Shown here: positions 1 to 13,500 of the stretch, in pieces
How the letters are laid out: every line of letters begins with the position of its first letter
How positions within the stretch are numbered: the first letter of the stretch is position 1
Origin: Pteria penguin
Taxonomy: Eukaryota; Mollusca; Bivalvia; Pterioida; Pteriidae
Direction of reading: 5' to 3'
DNA length: 64,000 nt
NCBI GenBank assembly: GCA_035048485.1
Contig: CM068589.1
Location: 2,544,501-2,608,500, forward strand
Position numbers and translations under genes: made by a program
Notes under the pieces: model-generated
Database searches by the model: none
Told to the model about the DNA's origin: nothing
What the model saw: only the letters and a program-made list of their open reading frames with translations

Positions 1-1398
1 ACACTGAAATGTCAGATCTGAATATATTATCATATTGTAACAACTTTACTTGCTGCACATTATATCCCATTAGTTGAACAAATCATATTAGAAGGTCATA
101 ATTTTGAACTTCGTTGGTCAAATGATTCTGTGGGTTGCATGTCTGTCAGCTGGGATGTAAAGCCATCACAAAGGTTTCTGCACAGCTGGCACATTTAAAA
201 TATAAAGCTTCCAATAGGAAGTTGATTCTTCACGAAAACCTTTCAACATGCCAATGATATATACTAAATATAATTGATAAACTAGGTATATATATTTCAA
301 AACAAGTGAAATATTAGTTTTCCACTGAAATATACATGCTTAATATCTGTGGATTCGAATTTTTATGGTTTTACTCTTACCACAAAATACATATTCATGG
401 CTTCCTTCTTTTGTGGATTGCACCTCTGATACAAAAGGCCGTTCAGGGATGTAGAATTTGGAATAAACAATTGAGTTACAAATATTTCCTGAATAAATTG
501 TCTTTTAATGTGTACAACACCTGTCTGTAGTATGTGCAATACAAACATGTATCCAGTTTATGTCCAATATTATCAGATCCATTATGCATACTCTACGTTG
601 TTTTGCTTGATAACTGCTGTTTATGGTAAATTAAGATTGTAACAGTTATCTTAAATAGTAATCCTTATTGAAATGCTCTATTTAAACATTAATTTCTCCA
701 GACAATGATCATTGTATTCAACTTACTCGGGTCGCTACTGACCAGTATTCAATGGTAACTCACTTGTACTGAATATTCCCCACATGCACAACCCATCTTT
801 AAATAGATTTCCTATTTTTAATTTTAAAGCATGTTTAAATTATCTTTAGTGGAAGATTATAGGTGTTGAATGTTTGAGAAATTTTACGATTTATTATTTA
901 TGGAATGCTAAATTGTTCGCTCAGATAATCACAAAAGCCATGAAAATTATATCCTCATGAAAAAAAGGCATTATAAAATCACACTACATGAGGTATGATA
1001 AAAAAAGTTCTTGGCCCCTTGTACTTAGGAATACCCATAATTGAAAGAATTGTCATTATTTTCAATATAATTTCCCTTCATCTCAATGCATTTTCCACTT
1101 CTGTTCCAATTTCCATCACCATAAACATGAAATAATCCTGGAGTGACGTAAAACAATAATCAATCAACCAATTTCTGAGTCCTTTCAAAAAAGAATGCTT
1201 CATTCTGGACCCTTAATCTCCTATAAAGGAGTTGTGACTTTAGTTTTGCGAACAGACAGAAGTCATACGAGGCAAAAACCTGGAGAATATGGGGAACGAG
1301 GAAGAACATTGTGGCTGCATTGTGTTGCAGCATTCATTGCAATTTGGGAAACGTTAGTTTCATCCACACTAATTTAAACATTACTTTGAACTTCAGGA
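1..1398. other. Sequence left of the PRDM9-like terminal exon; no gene seen
   Basis: AT-rich, with no zinc-finger-like codons on the minus strand and no supported exon. At 1139-1166 a short stretch (GACGTAAAACAATAATCAA) resembles the tail of the SINE at 11485-11755. It would be 3' UTR or flank if exon 8 is terminal, or intron if a finger array lies further left. Confidence 0.5.
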
Positions 1399-1550
1399 CT
1401 ATTTGTAAATATGCACTTCAATCATACCATTTCCTTCATATTTCTTATTACGATCCACTCCTACACATTGACCATGCTTGTACTTGCAGTGCTTTGAAAG
1501 ATACTTCAATGTGCTAAGACTGACAGGGCACCATTGGCATCGATAAATTT
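1399..1550 (-). CDS. PRDM9: PRDM9-like exon 8: post-SET C2H2 finger, then stop
   Basis: Residues 344-393 and a TAG. Acceptor AATTTCAG; phase 1 matches exon 7. The finger is C-x2-C-x12-H-x4-H ([12 protein letters not shown]...KHCKYKH), the same spacing as the isolated finger just after the SET domain of vertebrate PRDM9. The frame closes 24 codons after the last His. GT dinucleotides inside the exon (for example after TGCAATGT-like context near 1455) could be donors to a finger-array exon left of the window, so calling it terminal is provisional. Confidence 0.8.
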
Positions 1551-4500
1551 CTGAAATTATTAAATAAACAACAATTGTACAGAAATTAAAACGACATGTG
1601 TTCAACTTGCTACTCATTATACATTAAAAATGTGCCACCAAGTTTACATTATCAGGTATTCCATGTACATTTGTGTACCTACATTTATCATATGTAAACT
1701 TATTTCCATCAAAAACCATGCAAATACATAAGACACACTTCACCTGAAGTTTAATCTTTGAAAAAACATTTAATCAGTGGTAAAACACATGTATTTTTCT
1801 TGTTTTACAACTCTCTCAGGTTATTTCACTTTTATGGCGATGACATCTGCCTGATCTACTGCAGAAATTTCAAACCAAATTGCAACAGACCAATTAATCT
1901 TCCATTATCTCAACAGTCTGTAGTTTACAAAGCAATAAACTTAATTCTCCCCTCATTTTGATTTCAATCCTGAAGTCTATTTATGAGCCAGAATAAATAT
2001 TAAAATTAATATATGCATTATGTTTCTTGTGTACTACTTTGATTGTGCTGCTTTTGCGGTGATTGGGAAGGTGGGCGTCTGTTAATCGGTAAACCACACC
2101 AATTGAATGATGTTTGTTACGTCAAATGACTTCCTAGGTCAGTATCATAACCACAGCATAATCAAATATTTTTGTAATGTCATTTTTCCATGTATATTTT
2201 ACTATGATCCTGTTTTGTGTGCATGTCCTTAGTGATTTGTTTCATACAGCTTAATTTGTCAGATGTCTTCTTCATCCAGGGCATTTTCTCTTTTGTATAG
2301 CTTATATAATTAATTTCTTTTTCTGATGTACTTTCGTGAAGATGAACATTTTATTTATAACCGATTTAAAAGATCAAGGTTGCATGCTTGTGTCAAGGCA
2401 GTGGTGATTTAGAATCCTGAATTATTCTTATGTAAATTATTTCTATTATAACTTATTTCACTGATGTCTGACACTTTCTTGGATTTCAAAGAAATTAGGT
2501 GAAAGAAACATCTTCAAATAACTATAATTAACTTTTTCATATATTGTCATTAATTATGGAATGCTGATCAAATACAAATTTCAAGAACTGCTTTATCATA
2601 GTCCATTTGTGTTATGACTATCACGTGTGAATGACTTACTACATGTAATACTTCTTGTCAGCATAAAGCAGCAAGGAGCTTTAATACCCCAGTGCCCATA
2701 CACCAATACCAAGGTGAAAGATCTATTACCGGTACTGTATTCATGTCAACTTTCCCAACAACATGGGACCTTGGCATCCTAATTTTTACTATCTCATTTG
2801 AAGGACAGGACATGAAGGGATGTGGGATCCAACTTTGAACCTTTTGGCCAAGAGCAAAGAATATTGCAGATGAGCTCCTGGTAATGTTGGTTATAGGATC
2901 GTATGGGTCTATACTGCTCATCTTGTGCACAAAACAAAAATTTAGAAAGTATCAAAATTTTCTCAAGAAAATCTTTTATCACAAATTCATATCAAATCCA
3001 GGCAAACACAAAAACACTTGTAGATCACTTTATTCATGCAAAGTGGTATCAAAAGCATTTCATTAATTTTGAAAAAAAACTTATTTTTCATTCCAATTCG
3101 TTACATTTATTTCCTTAAAGTCATGTAACTATGGCCAAGCTCACTTCAATTAACCTTCATCAAAAATGTAATCAAAAACAAATCATTACCTAAGCAGTGT
3201 TTCAAATTGAAATACAATTGTATGTAGTCAGCATTAAAATACTCTTGGCCAATCAAAATGCTTCCTACACTGCTTGACCATTTTGTAATTTACTAATGAA
3301 AACTGCAAATCAATTTTTAAGGGCTATAATAATAAACAATGAAAAAAAAAAGGTTAATGGGTCTGACAATCAAATTTGCAAATCTGATAAACTGCTTCAG
3401 TGGCCCTTTAAAATCACTTTATAGATGCACCTGGTTTGTTGATCTATATATGAATAGGTAGTCTGTGGAAGAAATTTGTAAAATGAGGGTACCCTCTGGC
3501 ACATATGTTGTACCACCCTGGATCCAACCCTGGATGGAACTCGATAATACACAACATTTGTAACAGGATATTGAAAATTTTAACGCTATCAAGATTGAAA
3601 AACAACTATGAAGAGTAATTCTGAATAATACAATTTATCAACATCTGGCACAGTGTTAAGGAATATTTTCCATAAATAAATAATAGCTATTCTCAATATG
3701 AAGAGTAACAGACCCAGCCCCACAGCTTTATCTCATGCCCAAGTGGTCAACAATTTCCCAATTTAAGTACAAATTTTAGAACGCTTTAGCTTCAAACCTT
3801 TTATAATCGTGAACATAGTTTATCATAACAATGCACAGGAATACGCAAAAAATTATCTAACATGTATTTCAATTTTACTATGCAGCTATATGCCTTGCCT
3901 GGGGCATAAATTTCACAATTTTGGAAGAGGGTCTCTGCTTTTCATAACCATGCTTAAGTTTATTTCAAGACTTCAGATGAAAATAGCTAAATTTGCGCCT
4001 ACCCAGAATATGACCTCCTGTTCTAGGGGTGAAAAATTTCACAATCTGGTAAAAGGCTTCTACTTTTCATAACCATGTATACAAGGCATAAATGGTAAAA
4101 GAAATAACTTCTCAGAGTTAAAATACTTTACATTTTCTCTATTTATGCATTCCATCCCAGACAGCATGCATGGGTACGTTGGCCCAACAATGACACTTGC
4201 CTTGGCATATGACATTGGCCCAACAAAGAGATGCCAATGATATCCTTTACCAATGTTGGCCCAACGCTGGTCCAACAAAGTTACCCCAACTAAAATGTGC
4301 ATTGAACGTGCATTGGCCCAACAGAGATCTATCTCATCCGTTGTCTTGCTCAGGTCAAATGCAGCTGGAGAATTCCTTTCAAGTCAACAATCTAATCCAT
4401 AAAGCAGCATATTAATCAGCATCAGTTCTAAATGTATGCATTACAACATTGACCTTCGCTGTTTGCAAACAAACAGCACCACAGAAAATCATAAACTGAC

Positions 4501-7500
4501 AGCAAATATGTGTTGAAATCATAAACAATATCATTATAATAGATGACTTGAATTTTAAAAGTTGAGTTTAATGTATGTTTTAATATCAAAATCAATTATT
4601 AAATGAACACAAAATTTTGTGATTTATAAATGTTAAAAATATATACATATTTATAGTGTTATGCTACTTTCAACAACTGGTATGTCACTATTTATTCAAT
4701 TTGACTTCCATCATCTTCCGTTTTTTCCTGACCTCCTTTTCATTATTTTTCTTTTTTTTTTTCCCCCTTCCCTCTTGATCTTCCGCATTTCTGAACAAGT
4801 CTACAAATGGTGCATATTTCTACATCGGAAGCTGACGAGCACAGCCTGTTGAAGAAAAATATTCAAAAAATGCAGTAGGAATTTACATAATCACATTTAC
4901 TGTTTAAAAATTCCAGCGATCAATCTTTGAGTAAATTGACCTAAACTACTTACAAAAATAAATACAGATTAATTGTGCTTACTGTATGCAATAGTCACGG
5001 AAATCGCGAAGGTGTATAAGACTACGACGCATACCTTAATGCTAAAAGAAAACATGTAGCAATTGCCAATCTAACGATCATGTGACCTACAACACCGTGC
5101 TTTATCATGTGACAAGAAGTGTTTAAATATTCCGCCATGTACTGCATGTATTTAATTAAATTTCAGTCGTGAAAGAAGTCTTTTAGCAATAATTTTAAGA
5201 TAATTAGTAACAGAAAAATTAAAATTCCAATTCTATAAAATTGATTTTGACAAAACATACACATATCTAATAGAAATCTACGTCTCTGATACCAGTAATT
5301 CAGATAGAAAAAAAAAAAAAAAAATTTAAACTTTATTTATTTTACAACGATTAAGAAACAAGTGAACAACTTATATAAATTTTGCTTGTAGGCACAGATC
5401 TTGGAGTAAGGGTGTCGTTTGTGCGGGAGGAAACCGGAGTACCCGGAGAAAACCCACAAAGCAAGGTTGGTGACAGCCCCACCATCTCACATATCACACC
5501 GGGAATCGAACCCGGGTCGCATTGGTGAGAAGCGAGCGCGCTACCAACTGCGCTACCTGGCCCCCTAGATAGAAAAAGTAGTTCTACTTGCTATAAAAAT
5601 TTGCAAATAGATTTTTTAAATGGAGGAATGACTAAATATGTACTGAAATACTACTTACATTTTTAAGCAGCAACAGATTACACACTTCACGTCCAAAACT
5701 ATCCAAAGTAGGAGCTGCACAACAGTACGTTGTCTCCAACAGATTACACACTTCATGTCCAAAACTATCCAAAGTAGGAGCTGCACAACAGTACATTCTC
5801 TCCAACAGATTATACACTTCACGTCCAAAACTATCCAAAGTAGGAGCTGCACAACAGTACATTCTCTCCAACAGATTATACACTTCATGTCCAAAACTAT
5901 CCAAAGTAGGAGCTGCACAAGAGTACGTTCTCTCCAACAGATTACACACTTCACGTCCAAAACTATCCAAAGTAGGAGCTGCACAACAGTACGTTCTCTC
6001 CAACAGATTATACACTTCATGTCCAAAACTATCCAAAGTAGGAGCTGCACAACAGTACGTTCTCTCCAACAGATTATACACTTCACGTCCAAAACTATCC
6101 AAAGTAGGAGCTGCACAACAGTACGTTCTCTCCAACAGATTACACACTTCACGTCCAAAACTATCCAAAGTAGGAGCTGCACAACAGTACGTTCTCTCCA
6201 ACAGATTATACACTTCACGTCCAAAACTATCCAAAGTAGGAGCTGCACAACAGTACGTTCTCTCCAACAGATTACACACTTCACGTCCAAAACTATCCAA
6301 AGTAGGAGCTGCACAACAGTACGTACTCTCCAACAGATTATACACTTCATGTCCAAAACTATCCAAAGTAGGAGCTGCACAACAGTACGGTCTCTCCAAC
6401 AGATTACACACTTCACGTCCAAAACTATCCAAAGTAGGAGCTGCACAACAGTACGTTCTCTCCAACAGATTATACACTTCACGTCCAAAACTATCCAAAG
6501 TAGGAGCTGCACAACAGTACGTTCTCTCCAACAGAATTCAAAATTATCCGAGGGTGCGCCTCGCTGCATGCTGAGCACTACTGGCCGTTCCTTATGTAAT
6601 GACCTGGTGACCAGCTAGTTTCAGTGAAAATATTGCATAAGGTATTTGCTGACCGATTTCTTAGTGGCCTCATCAGCAGAAACACGCAAGGTAACTGATT
6701 AATGCATATGTGTAGGCAGATCAACAGTGTTTCCCCCCTCCCCCCCCCCCTCTTTTTTTTAACAAAAGTTAAATAAAGGTTTAAAAATAAATCAGTAAAT
6801 ATAGATAATATGATAAGTAGATTATAAATAAATTAATTCATTCAGTCATGGCCTACCCATGTTAGGAATAGATCGCTTATCTTTTGTAGAATTAAAATCT
6901 ATAAATGATGAAGTCAAACCCCACCACACTTCAACCCTACCCACACTACCACAAAAGTGACATTGAAAAAATCCGACGTTGGACTTGCAATTGCTAGCCA
7001 ACATTAACTTTATCACTGTCGTTTTCCTATCGGACCAACATTGGCCTAACGTTGTATACCCAACGCCGACGTAATGTGACGATGCCAACCATATATCGAC
7101 GTTCAAGGGCCGACATAGTCATGCTATCAGGGATTTTAAGGCTTGAATTCCTGCCCTGGGAATGTGAATTTCACAAAGATTTTTGAATGTGGAACTATTT
7201 TCAGCTGTTCTGCCAGCTGCTAAGGCCTAGGGATGCTGGGATCATGCAATTAACAATTCATATTTATCTTATCCTAAAAAAGACTTTGCATGAAATGAAA
7301 TCAGAGGAGAACTGGAATTGATATTTAAGAAGCTACATTGTAGATATATTCATTTTTTGATAGACAAGCAACGAAGACCAATGGCAAAAGGTCACAGGTA
7401 TTTAAAGAGCACCAATAACTCACCCTCTCCATTGATAATCTTGGGAATGATGTCTATTTTTTTCCTGACAATGCCCAATTCTTTGCCATAGTCATGACCA

Positions 7501-10500
7501 TACCAAACCAGTAGTTCAGTACCAGGTTGTACTACTTTGTAGGTCCTATAGTATATCTGCCCATGGTATTGATAAGCTACTAGGTTTTGTTCATTCTCAG
7601 AGCGTGCACAGTTAACAAAGCGCATCCAGTTACTAGTTTCCATTCGGAAGGCATTCACAAAATGTTTTGGTCTTCCTTCCTGATAAATCTATGGAACAAA
7701 TGACCAACTATACATTATTTATATTTTCCTTTATTCAATATAAAAACACATGTATGTGTTGAGCAGTGATGTACTAATGTACAAACTAACCTTGACTTAC
7801 TGACCACATTTCAATACGGTAGGTTCTTTTTCTAAGGATAATATACAATGTCATGTAAAGTCTGGTGGAAATGAAATGATGACTATATAATTAGCTGGTA
7901 TCCTATCCAGATGTAATGGGGGTTTTATCTGGTTAATACCAACGACATGCTCCTAATATAAGTACCATACTTTAAAGTTTAGATAAAAAAGTTTGACTTT
8001 ACCGGCTTAATAGTACCCTTAAACAATCTTGTTGGCAATTCTCAGCATCCAAAACTCTGTACAGGAACCATGATTCACAATCAATTTCCACCCAAATTCT
8101 TACTGAGGAAATGCCATGAGGATACCTATTAATCACCATATATCTGATGTAACATTATAACTAAATCAATGGTTGAATGGCCAATTCTTTGAGATAGATC
8201 TTACTTAGGATAAGTCTGAAAAAAGATCTGTCAATAAAAATAGGGCAGTCCACTAAATGTGTGCATGATGCACCCACAGGTTCATATGATTCCTTACCCC
8301 AGGGGCCAGATCAAAGTTAAATAAAACCCATGTGCTCAACTTCAATAGACCCTTTCATTTACCACCATAAGCCATCTGCTAAATTATATACCTTTCACCA
8401 AGAAATAAAAGAAGCCTGGACAAGACCTTTTTTCCATTACTGTTTCCTTACCTCCGAAGTGCATAATTTCAAGTTAGACCCTTTCATATAACAGAGCACC
8501 ACCAAATCATCTGCATCAGTCTTGGTCAAGGAGAAGAAGTGCAGACAAGTTTTTTTTTAACCCACTCATCTTTTCCTACCCCAGGTGTTAAATTTAAAAT
8601 TTGGATGAAAATCTTCCAGTCAGACCCTTTCAAATACCAGTACCAAAACAAAAACATTTGTATCTAAAATTGTCATGGTAAAGGATAAGTTTGGATAAGA
8701 TCGTGGGAATAGATGAACAGATGGACAGACATCAGCCCAGTGTCTGAGTATGTTCCTCATTTCCAATTTCAATGCAGGCATACAATGATGATTCAATATA
8801 AGCCACCAATTAAATATTTTGTATTACAAGCTGAAGCTACCAAGATGCAACACACTGCTATTAATTCCTATTTTCAATACTGCATTTAAATCAACTGGAT
8901 ACAGTGTCACATTAAATGGCTTTGATCTTATGCAAAGCAATAGTTTATGTATAAACATATTCTTCCTTATCTAATCAAAACAACAAACAGCTAGCAATTT
9001 CTGAGTAAAATGAAATTTATTTAAGTTTACCTGCCAAGAATATCCAGTGGAATGGGCTTCATCAGTATCTAGTGTAATATCCCCTTCGTATGGACCAAAT
9101 CGTATACGAGGCTGAAAGTTTTTCTCTGCCCACACACCAAGACCTGCTCCTTTTATTCCCGAATTCTTGATAGCAAGTCCATCAGGCAGTGTCTGGTAAG
9201 GACGATCTGGATTCCAATCACCTGTCACCTGTCAATCATTATATATGGTAGTTCGTCATATTTCATTTCATAATTTTTACTGTGTAATCAATACTGATAT
9301 TTAATTCAGAGTGAAGTTTTTTTTCTGTATCTTGCATTTATCTTAAATGGCGACTTTATTCTAATTACCCATATATTTAAAATATGATAAAAACTCCCCA
9401 AAGGCAGATGTGAAATATATTACAAGAAACACTTAATGTCATAAAAAAATTTCCGCCACCAAGCGGCTTTATGAAGTGGAAGAAAATAAGAGTTAATTTT
9501 TTTTAAGATAGATTCCAAACACGACCTTGGTAGTTTTCTACTGAGAATGTTATAGATTTACAGAACATAAAACATTTTGAACTGCCAACTTGTTTTTCAT
9601 TTTAACCTTTTTCTTAATGATCCAGGTGAATACATTTAAAATAAGCTTCTGAGTTGAAACAATTATCCGTAAAGAATTGTCATGGTACAGTCAGTTGAAC
9701 ACCGTTTACCTTAAACAAATGCAATTGATTCTAACAGTGAGTTTTCTTCCTGATATGGAAAATGACAATAAGATGCTGCATTTAAGAGCCTCATATTAAA
9801 ATTGACCAAATTATATCGTTTAAATATTTTTACTACATACAGAAAACTTAAAAATTTCCAATTTTATCAACAAAATTAAAATTCAATGATAGCGTCCCAA
9901 TTGTAGTTGAAAGAAACTACTGGTCCAACTTATAATCATTCCCATTATGTACAGGGTTGCAAATTGCTGCTTGCCTACTCTTGGAGGAAGAATCAAGTGA
10001 ATATTTGCCTAACTTGGTACAAAAACTTGGTCAATGACTCTGTTCTATTGTAGAGCTGACGTCTACCAGGCGCCCAATATATATATGGACGTAGAAGGAA
10101 TATAAATTTGTTTCTGGTATAATTCTGTTTAATTCACTGTAGAACGTAGATTTTCTCGTGGGCTCCAAAAATTTCAATTCTAGGGGCCAACTTGGCCCCC
10201 CAAAATTTCACAAAGTTGCATTCCTGAAGGATACAACAATAATACTTGGAAATTACATGCAGTTTAAATCACATATCTGAAGTCCAAAGCAAAACAAGAG
10301 CAACGCCAACGCAGCATGATACATAAAGTAAGTTAAACAAGTTTTCTGTAATGAGAACAAGTAAATCTTGGGCATTTCTCTGATGCATGTGAATATTCTG
10401 TACAAGTTTTATCTAAAGCCAATAAAATTTATTGTCTGACATAGATATTGCTATGGACAAATTACATGTATTAAAAAAATTCTGAAACTGTGTCTGCAAC

Positions 10501-13500
10501 GGTTTTACATTTCTTATAAACTTTAGCGGGAGTGGCCATTGTAGTATTCTAATTACATGTACAAAAAAAGTTGTATGTATGATGTAAATTAAATGCTTAT
10601 AAAATTTATAAAGCAACACAAGTGTAGCATTAGTACTTTAACTGTTCTCAAAAAGAAGTGGAAAATGTGAAAAGTTTAGGGACAGACGACGGACAGATAA
10701 CAGACAAACGACGCACAGTAGGCTATGACAATAGCTAACTGGCTCAGGTGAGGTTAAAAGTTAGGAAAGTTTCAAATCAAATGATGTTGATACATCACTT
10801 ACAGAAAGCAAAACTTGGAATGAGCTTGTAAAATTACAAATTCATCTCAAATTTTGCTTGGCACCATAAACATATAGTGAATAATGGCTGAACACACTGG
10901 GTATAGTAAATATTGGCTGAACACTTTGGGTGCAACTTGAATTTGACCTTTGACCTTGGTTCAAGGTCATGACACACCATTGGATCCTAAGTATCAATTT
11001 TGTGAAATATTGTTGAAATCCAACCACAGTGAAAGAATTTATGGTCCGGACAAGGATGATTCCATTGTGACCTTGCCCTTTGATCTAGGGTCAAGGTCAT
11101 GACACACCCTTGGGCCCTAAGTAACAATTCTATGAAATATTGAAATCTATGCACAGGGGAAGAAGTTATGGCCCGAACAAGGCTTTATTCACTTTGCATG
11201 TTGTGACCTTGACATTTGACGGTCAAGGTCAAAACACACCCTTGGGTCCTAAGTAACAATTCTATGAAATATTATTGAAATCCATGCACAGGGGAAGAAG
11301 TTATGGCCCAAACAAAGTTTTACTCAGTGCATGTTGTGACCTTCATCTTTCACTTATGACCTTGGGTCAAGTGTAACAATTCTGTGAAATATTGAAATCA
11401 ATGAACAGGGGAAGAAGTTATGGCCCGAACAAGGTTTTATTCACTTTGCATGTTGTGATCTATGACCTTTGGTCAAGGTCATGATTGATTGATTGATTAT
11501 TGTTTTACTTCACACCACGAATATTTCACGTATATGGTGACGGCATCTGCCTAATGCGGAGCATACAAATTTTGACTTTTGCAAAGGACCCACCCGAAGC
11601 AGTGACGGATCTTTAACGTGCCATGCATACCACGACACGGGGCCTCGGTTTTAACTGTCTCATCCGAAAGACATGACACCGGCATGACCAGAGCAGGACT
11701 CGAACCCCAGCCTCCCAATCAGGAGTCCGACGCGATACCACTAGGCCACGCCGGCTTGGTCAAGGTCATGACACACCCTTGGGTCCTAAGTAACAATTCT
11801 GTGAAATATTATTAAATTCCATGCACAGGGCAAGAAGTAATGGCCTGGACAAAGTTTTACTCACTTTGCATGTTGTGGCCTTGACCTTTGACCTTGGGTC
11901 AAGGTCATGACACACCGCTGGGTCCTAAGTAACAATTCTGTGAAAAATTATTGAAATCCATGCACAGGGGAAAAAGTAATAGCCCGGACAAGGTTTTACT
12001 CACTTTGCATGTTGTGACCTTGACCTTTGACCTATGACCTTGGGCCAAGGTCATGACACACTCTTGGGTCCTAAGTAACAATTCTGTGAAATATTATTGA
12101 AATCCATGCACAGGGAAAGAAGTAATCGTCCGGACAAGCTTATACCGGACACACAGCGCCATAACATAAAATGCCCCGTCTAAAGACGGGACTGACTGGA
12201 CTATAAAAAACAAAAGGATGCAATTTGACTTTTCAAAACTAGAAACTGAGTTTAGATTGTGGTCATGCATAACATCAAATGGTTTGAATCGCATCAAACC
12301 CGTTCAAATTTGACTACATCCTGCATATTACAAAATTTACAATAACTATAAGAGTATATAATTTACTTTTAAATTAAAGTTTAATAAGGTTTCAAGGTTT
12401 AACAAAAATTTCAAAGAAAAAACATGACAGACTTTTATATTGACCAGCTCAGTTGGTAGAACATCTAAATGTTAGACAAGGGGTGTTGGGATACAATCTC
12501 CTGTACAAATGTCTGGCTATTTATATTTTATCTTGTCTGGTACACACACTACTGATTTATATCTATATAGAACAAACTCCATACAATGGAATAGATTGAA
12601 TTGCACATTTTCATTAATATTAGGCCAAACAAAAAAATATGCATGTTCTTTGTAAAATGCTGAAATATTTTGGGTCAGTAAGTCTGCCAGTATTTTTTTT
12701 TTTCAATATCCTATTTATTACTGAATCAATGTTTGATGGAAACTAGAAAGCATTTGGACCACTCACAAGTAAGTTACCAATTCTTTGCCCGAACAATTAT
12801 CCCCTGGATAAAAAAAAATTGCATTTTAAAACATATATTCAGTATTTGAATAAATTTCTACTGAAAAAGCAATAAAAAAGTTTAGGGACCGAGTCAAAAA
12901 TAAATTATAGGGGTCAGTTGGATTACAGGAAACATGCATATTTTTTCTTTTGGCCTTATGATCATTATACCTTAGAGTCACTGATAATTTCATATGGTCC
13001 ATGAATAGGACAATCTCCACAATGTTCTTTGTCACAGTCTTCACAAACTATGTAAAAAAATGAAAACATGGAAAAGAGATAAGAAATCTAACCATGGCAC
13101 AGCAGAAGAAGTTACCACCCCCACTCACACATAAAGCGTCATAACTACCGCTATCTTTAAGTAACAAAATCTCTTTTTGCGACATTCTTTCGGACTTTGA
13201 CCTTAAGTCAAACTATGGCCCAAGACCACATAAATCTGTGAGTTGTGAATCACAACTCGGCCAAATGAGTTATAGTAACAGTTGTACACACAGGACAATA
13301 TTTAAGGTCAGACTATTACTGTTATCTTTACCATGCACATATACCCTTGTATCATAAATAAAAAATAGGGCACCCCTAACAGGTGCATGATATGCCCACA
13401 TCATGTTTTAATGTGGTCTACGAGCCACATCCTTTCATTTGACACCATCAAAAGTATTGTTCCCCCTTCAGATAAAGAATAGAAGCCCGGAAAACCTTTC

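Larger units (their letters stand above)
9229..12970. other. Intron 5 of PRDM9-like gene
   Basis: Holds a possible hAT-type MITE (9952-10226), a degraded hairpin-ended element tail (10670-10755), a diverged tandem block rich in TGACCT (10930-12130) with a SINE inside it, and a tRNA-like SINE remnant (12433-12510). No additional exon seen. Confidence 0.6.

Noticed and set aside
2658..2930. 90-codon minus-strand ORF near 2.8 kb
   Set aside because: No recognisable domain, no splice context in phase with the PRDM9-like exons, and composition like the surrounding repeat sequence.
5493..5566. tRNA gene on the minus strand
   Set aside because: A- and B-box-like sequences are present, but the fragment is joined to a SINE body and flanked by target-site duplications.
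5632..6618. ORFs of 287-307 codons on both strands over the 66-bp array
   Set aside because: They arise from a repeat length divisible by 3 with no stop in the unit; three overlapping frames on two strands cannot all be genes and none matches a known domain.
11690..11755. tRNA gene on the minus strand
   Set aside because: Head of the SINE at 11485-11755 with a 16-bp duplication; no independent tRNA.
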